Shown: piece by piece, positions 35,315 to 38,806 of the stretch | How positions within the stretch are numbered: position 1 is the stretch's first letter | How the letters are laid out: each line of letters opens with the position of its first letter | Assembly (NCBI GenBank): GCA_017694335.1 | Contig: JADIMZ010000062.1 | Coordinates: 1 to 38,806, forward strand | Source: Candidatus Pullibacteroides excrementavium | GTDB lineage: Bacteria > Bacteroidota > Bacteroidia > Bacteroidales > P3 | Direction: 5' to 3' | Length of the DNA: 38,806 nt | Program-made: the position numbers and the translations under genes | Notes under the pieces: generated by a model | Database searches by the model: none | The model's input: the letters and a program-made list of their open reading frames with translations, nothing else | What the model was told of the DNA's origin: nothing

Positions 35315-35388
35315 AGGGGCATAGTTTAATGGCAGAATAGCGGTCTCCAAAACCGTTGATGGGAGTTCGATTCTCTCTGCCCCTGCCA
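35315..35388 (+). tRNA. tRNA-Trp (anticodon CCA)
   Basis: Acceptor arms AGGGGCA / TGCCCCT, anticodon loop CTCCAAA in stem GCGGT/ACCGT, T arm GGGAG-TTCGATT-CTCTC. The 3' CCA is encoded. Its place between tuf and secE is conserved in many bacteria. Confidence 0.96.
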
Positions 35389-35474
35389 AGAACCTGCAAG
35401 TCGGTCAGCTTTTTGAAACAGAGCGTGTCGCTTGCGGGATATTGTTATGTCAAATCCTTAACACGCCGGAACCG

Positions 35475-35693
35475 ATGTCAAAATTTGTCGATAATATCAA
35501 AGCCAGCAAGGATGAATTGCTTCACAAGGTGACCTGGCCTACATATTCCGATCTCCAGAACAGTGCTGTGGTAGTTTTTGTGGCGGCTCTTTTGATTGCC
35601 GTTGTTGTGTTTGTCATGGACATGATTCTGGGGGTTCATCCCGATATGGCGTGGAAGGGTATTTTGGGTTATATCTACGACCTTTTGAGATAG
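35475..35693 (+). CDS. secE: Preprotein translocase subunit SecE
   Basis: SecE is the small clamp subunit of the SecYEG channel. The 72-residue protein has the single-helix form typical of most bacteria: an amphipathic N-terminus with the family signature ELLHKVTWPTYSDL and one transmembrane helix (AVVVFVAALLIAVVVFVMDMIL). The start is ATG 35475 (MSKFVDNI). The track's start 11 codons earlier is not family-like. Position before nusG is standard. Confidence 0.95.
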   Translation: MSKFVDNIKASKDELLHKVTWPTYSDLQNSAVVVFVAALLIAVVVFVMDMILGVHPDMAWKGILGYIYDLLR

Positions 35694-35864
35694 AATGAAT
35701 AGGCTCGCTGGAAGTCCGGGTTTCCGGGCATAGCTTCCAATGTCTGCCGGAAGGAAAGCGCGCCGAATCTATATTACTCCGGGTTTATCCCGCCCGTCAT
35801 TTTCAGTTTCGCTGCTCCGGGTGAGCCGGTTTTCCGGCGGGGCAGTGAGAATTCAACAAAGAGC

Positions 35865-36407
35865 ATGGCCGAACAAGTAAAGAATTGGTACGTTATCCGC
35901 GCTGTAAGCGGCGAGGAAAAGAAAGTGAAGGAATACTTGGAGAGTGAAATTTCCAGGTTGAACATCCGGGATTATATCCCTCAAGTACTTATTCCTACAG
36001 AAAAGGTTTACACTATCCGCAACGGGAAGAAAGTGAGCATCGAACGCTCCTATCTGCCCGGTTACGTGTTGATAGAGGCTCTTTTGGTTGGAGAAATCCA
36101 GCACGTCATCAAGAACGTTCCCGGGGTGTTGGGCTTTTTGGGGAACCAGGGCGATCCGGTGCCTCTGCGCCCGGCCGAGGTGCAGCGAATCCTCCACAAG
36201 GTGGACGAACTGGCCGATTCGCCTGAAAAACCGGTGGAACCCTTTATGGTGGGAGAGCCGGTGAAGGTGACCGATGGGCCGTTCAACAACTTCTCGGCGA
36301 TTATTGAGGAAGTGAACGAGGAAAAGAAGAAACTGAAAGTGATGGTGAAGATCTTTGGGAGGAAGACTCCTCTCGAACTGAACTTCTCCCAAGTAGAGAA
36401 AGAGTAG
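35865..36407 (+). CDS. nusG: Transcription antitermination factor NusG
   Basis: NusG binds RNA polymerase and links it to Rho and the ribosome. The 180-residue protein has the NGN domain ([19 protein letters not shown] ... [14 protein letters not shown] ... VPGVLGFLG) and a C-terminal KOW domain ([49 protein letters not shown]). The 171-bp gap after secE is longer than usual and has some GC-rich pairing. Confidence 0.97.
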   Translation: MAEQVKNWYVIRAVSGEEKKVKEYLESEISRLNIRDYIPQVLIPTEKVYTIRNGKKVSIERSYLPGYVLIEALLVGEIQHVIKNVPGVLGFLGNQGDPVPLRPAEVQRILHKVDELADSPEKPVEPFMVGEPVKVTDGPFNNFSAIIEEVNEEKKKLKVMVKIFGRKTPLELNFSQVEKE

Positions 36408-36451
36408 TACAGTTTCATTGTTTGTGTTTTTACATTTAATCAACTAAAAAA

Positions 36452-36898
36452 ATGGCAAAACAAGTTAGTGCCTTAATCAAGTTGCAGATCAAAGGCGGTG
36501 CTGCCAATCCTTCGCCTCCTGTAGGTCCCGCGTTGGGTGCCAAAGGGGTCAACATCATGGAATTCTGCAAGCAGTTTAACGCGCGTACGCAGGATAAGCC
36601 GGGCCAAGTGCTTCCGGTCATCATCACCGTGTATGCCGATAAATCGTTTGAATTCGTAGTAAAGACTCCTCCTGTGGCTGTCCAGCTCAAGGATGCTTCG
36701 AAGGCGAAGAAAGGTTCGGCCGAACCGAACCGCCACAAAGTGGCCAGCGTAACCTGGGATCAGGTACGGACGATTGCCGAGAACAAGATGCCCGACTTGA
36801 ACTGCTTCACGATTGCTTCCGCCATGAAGATGGTGGCTGGAACCGCTCGAAGCATGGGTATCGAAGTGAAAGGCGACCTTCCTGCTGAATTGAGTTAA
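36452..36898 (+). CDS. rplK: 50S ribosomal protein L11
   Basis: L11 shapes the GTPase-associated centre of 23S rRNA, where EF-Tu and EF-G act. The 148-residue sequence has the N-terminal motif [22 protein letters not shown] and the RNA-binding C-terminal domain with [10 protein letters not shown] and [14 protein letters not shown]. It lies 44 bp after nusG. Confidence 0.98.
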   Translation: MAKQVSALIKLQIKGGAANPSPPVGPALGAKGVNIMEFCKQFNARTQDKPGQVLPVIITVYADKSFEFVVKTPPVAVQLKDASKAKKGSAEPNRHKVASVTWDQVRTIAENKMPDLNCFTIASAMKMVAGTARSMGIEVKGDLPAELS

Positions 36899-36902
36899 GG
36901 TA

Positions 36903-36943
36903 TTTCCGGCTTTGGAATGTGTTACGTGTTCCGAGGCTGGAAA
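36903..36943 (+). promoter_or_regulatory. Strong hairpin between rplK and rplA
   Basis: Fifteen consecutive positions pair (three or so G-T pairs) between TTTCCGGCTTTGGAA and TTCCGAGGCTGGAAA around an 11-nt loop. It lies 4 nt after the rplK stop in a 115-nt gap that is unusually long for this operon. It could be an attenuator, an RNase processing site or an L1 autoregulation site. Confidence 0.5.
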
Positions 36944-37013
36944 TTCGTTTAGAAGATTGTACAGGCCCGGGAGGGTCCACAGTCGAAAAATTGAATTTTT
37001 ATAGACAACAACA

Positions 37014-37703
37014 ATGGCAAAAATCTCTAAGAAAAGAAAAGAAGCCTTGGCCAAGGTCGATAAGGAAAAGTTCTATACCCTTGCCGAAGCTGCCGCTTTG
37101 GTGAAGGAAACGAGCTATACCAAGTTCGATGCTTCCGTTGATTTGGACGTGCGCTTGGGCGTGGATCCGCGTAAGGCCAACCAGATGGTTCGCGGCGTGG
37201 TGACATTGCCTCACGGCACCGGCAAGCAGGTTCGCGTGCTGGTACTCTGCACCCCCGACAAGGAAGAAGAAGCCAAAGCAGCCGGAGCCGATTACTACGG
37301 TTTGGATGAATACGTAGAAAAAATCAAAGGCGGTTGGACGGACATTGACGTTGTTATTACCATGCCGAGTGTGATGCCCAAAGTTGGGGCACTGGGTAAG
37401 GTGTTGGGTCCTCGTGGCTTGATGCCTAACCCCAAGACCGGAACCGTTACCATGGAAATTGGCAAGGCGGTCAAGGAAGTGAAGGCCGGTAAGATCGACT
37501 TCAAGGTTGACAAGCTGGGTATCGTCCACGCCAGCGTGGCGAAAGTTTCGTTCGATGCCGACAAGATTGCCGACAACGCGCGCGAACTGCTCCAGACGAT
37601 TGTCAAACTGAAACCGTCGGCTGCCAAAGGTACTTACATCAACAGTATCTACATGACCAGCACCATGGGACCGGGTATCAAGATCGACCCTAAGTCCATC
37701 TAA
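37014..37703 (+). CDS. rplA: 50S ribosomal protein L1
   Basis: L1 forms the mobile L1 stalk at the ribosomal exit site and in many bacteria represses its own operon. The 229-residue sequence has family motifs: [34 protein letters not shown] near the N-terminus, [16 protein letters not shown] in the centre and [20 protein letters not shown] at the C-terminus. Confidence 0.98.
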   Translation: MAKISKKRKEALAKVDKEKFYTLAEAAALVKETSYTKFDASVDLDVRLGVDPRKANQMVRGVVTLPHGTGKQVRVLVLCTPDKEEEAKAAGADYYGLDEYVEKIKGGWTDIDVVITMPSVMPKVGALGKVLGPRGLMPNPKTGTVTMEIGKAVKEVKAGKIDFKVDKLGIVHASVAKVSFDADKIADNARELLQTIVKLKPSAAKGTYINSIYMTSTMGPGIKIDPKSI

Positions 37704-37740
37704 TCCGGTATTATTAACAATCAGGTAATTTTAACGAGGT

Positions 37741-38268
37741 ATGAAGAAAGAAGAAAAAGCTGTGATCATCGACTCGCTCTGCGAGCAAATCAAGGCCAAG
37801 CCTCATATGTATGTGACGGACATCACCGGGATGAATGCCGCTGCTACGAGCAACTTGCGCCGGGCTTGCTTCAAGAACGGAGTGAAGTTGATCATGGTGA
37901 AGAATACCTTGCTTGAGAAAGCCTTGGAAAAGACGGGTGTCGATTACTCCGAACTGATGCCGACCTTGAAAGGGACGACCGCTATCATGCTTTCGGAAGT
38001 GAACAAAACGCCTGCCACGGTAATCAAAGAGTTCCGCAAGAGGAGCGAAATGCCCAAACTGAAAGGCGCATACGTTGAAGAGTCTTTCTACCTGGGCGAT
38101 GAAAGCCTCGACACTTTGGTTCAAATCAAATCCAAGTCCGAACTTATCGGCGAAATCGTTACTTTGCTCCAATCTCCGCTCCAGAATGTTCTGGGCGCTT
38201 TGGAATCGGCACCCAACACGGTGGCCGGCTTGGTAAAGACCCTCTCCGAAAGACCGGAACAAGCTTAA
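37741..38268 (+). CDS. rplJ: 50S ribosomal protein L10
   Basis: L10 anchors dimers of L7/L12 to the ribosome. The 175-residue protein starts MKKEEKAVIIDSLCEQI and has the N-terminal rRNA-binding domain (DITGMNAAATSNLRRACFKNGVKLIMVKNTLLEKAL, LKGTTAIML). The C-terminal helix that binds L7/L12 follows (QSPLQNVLGALESAPNTVAGLVKTL). It lies 37 bp after rplA. Confidence 0.98.
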   Translation: MKKEEKAVIIDSLCEQIKAKPHMYVTDITGMNAAATSNLRRACFKNGVKLIMVKNTLLEKALEKTGVDYSELMPTLKGTTAIMLSEVNKTPATVIKEFRKRSEMPKLKGAYVEESFYLGDESLDTLVQIKSKSELIGEIVTLLQSPLQNVLGALESAPNTVAGLVKTLSERPEQA

Positions 38269-38312
38269 TCTACCGCAAGGTGAAACGCAGGGAGGTGGAA
38301 GCCCTTCCATAC

Positions 38313-38340
38313 AGAGGGAAACCTTTACGGGGTTTCCAAA
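38313..38340 (+). promoter_or_regulatory. Small hairpin in the rplJ-rplL gap
   Basis: GGAAACC and GGTTTCC form a 7-bp stem around a 7-nt loop, followed by an A-rich run. It lies in the 113-nt gap before rplL and could contribute to different expression of L10 and L7/L12. The evidence is only pairing. Confidence 0.35.
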
Positions 38341-38381
38341 AACAAACAAAACAAGTAGTAAACTTTTAAAAAGTTAAAACA

Positions 38382-38765
38382 ATGGCAGATATTAAAGCTC
38401 TTGCTGAACAACTGGTTGGCCTGACTGTAAAAGAAGTAAAAGAATTGGCCGATGTATTGAAGAACGAATACGGCATCGAACCCGCTGCCGCCGCTGTAGC
38501 CGTTGCAGCTCCTGCTGCCGGTGGTGCCGCTGCTGGTGCTGCTGCTGAAGAAAAGACCCACTTCGACGTTATCCTGAAGTCCGCCGGTGCCAACAAGCTG
38601 GCTGTTGTGAAGTTGGTTAAGGAATTGGCCAGCCTCGGTCTGAAGGAAGCCAAGGAACTCGTTGACGCAGCTCCGAAGCCCGTTAAGGAAGGCATCAGCA
38701 AGGCCGAAGCCGAAGCTTTGAAGAAGAGCCTCGAAGAAGCCGGTGCTGAAGTTGAAATGAAATAA
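38382..38765 (+). CDS. rplL: 50S ribosomal protein L7/L12
   Basis: L7/L12 forms the flexible stalk that recruits translation factors. The 127-residue protein has the N-terminal dimer domain ([29 protein letters not shown]), an alanine-rich hinge (about 35-60, [18 protein letters not shown]) and the factor-binding C-terminal domain ([44 protein letters not shown]). The window ends 41 bp later; rpoB is the expected next gene. Confidence 0.98.
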   Translation: MADIKALAEQLVGLTVKEVKELADVLKNEYGIEPAAAAVAVAAPAAGGAAAGAAAEEKTHFDVILKSAGANKLAVVKLVKELASLGLKEAKELVDAAPKPVKEGISKAEAEALKKSLEEAGAEVEMK

Positions 38766-38806
38766 TTTCCACCTTATTGGTTTCCAAACATGAGGGGAGG
38801 CGTATC

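Overview
The window looks like the chromosome of a Bacteroidales bacterium (phylum Bacteroidota). Supporting signs are promoters of the Bacteroidota type (-7 TANNTTTG), a very large secreted surface protein ending in what looks like a type IX secretion (T9SS) sorting domain, a TPR-membrane-HTH regulator, porin-like outer-membrane barrels ending in YQF, and a tRNA-tuf-secE-nusG-rplKAJL block. A probable cysteate synthase plus an alpha-oxoamine synthase points, by inference, to a sulfonolipid-making lineage such as Alistipes or Odoribacter relatives. I cannot name the genus.

Layout. 1-424: the 3' end of a 5S rRNA (end of an rRNA operon) and its terminators. 425-6711: a 1486-residue secreted modular surface protein, then a TPR/HTH regulator. 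6838-9835: an alpha-oxoamine synthase on the minus strand, diverging from panB and an overlapping RluA-type pseudouridine synthase. 9931-12840: a glycosyltransferase and a CstA-type transporter, both minus. 13249-16537: a transketolase split into two subunit genes, followed by an Mpl-like Mur ligase. 16638-19685: an AT-rich block of three tandem outer-membrane-barrel paralogues, all minus. The middle one is broken at a (GA)7 tract and looks like a phase-variable gene in its OFF state. Upstream of the block is a 330-nt leader full of hairpins.

20267-25495: tRNA-Arg, an operon of secreted caspase-like protease, ECF sigma factor, membrane anti-sigma-like protein and small membrane protein, a TIGR04076-like gene, the cysteate synthase candidate and tRNA-Pro. 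Both tRNAs carry the same ~85-bp tail, so these tails bracket the segment. 25637-31412: an RND tripartite efflux operon (adaptor, pump, TolC-like channel). 31559-33241: a SulP anion transporter, minus. 33545-38765: the translation block tRNA-Thr/Tyr/Gly/Thr, tuf, tRNA-Trp, secE, nusG, rplK, rplA, rplJ, rplL, presumably running into rpoB beyond the window.

Working together: most of the window is housekeeping (translation, cofactor, cell-wall recycling, pentose phosphate). The accessory interest lies in the barrel cluster with its contingency tract, the caspase/ECF operon, the possible capnine (sulfonolipid) pathway split over two loci, and a promoter-like repeat present three times whose spacer is conserved along with its -33 and -7 boxes.
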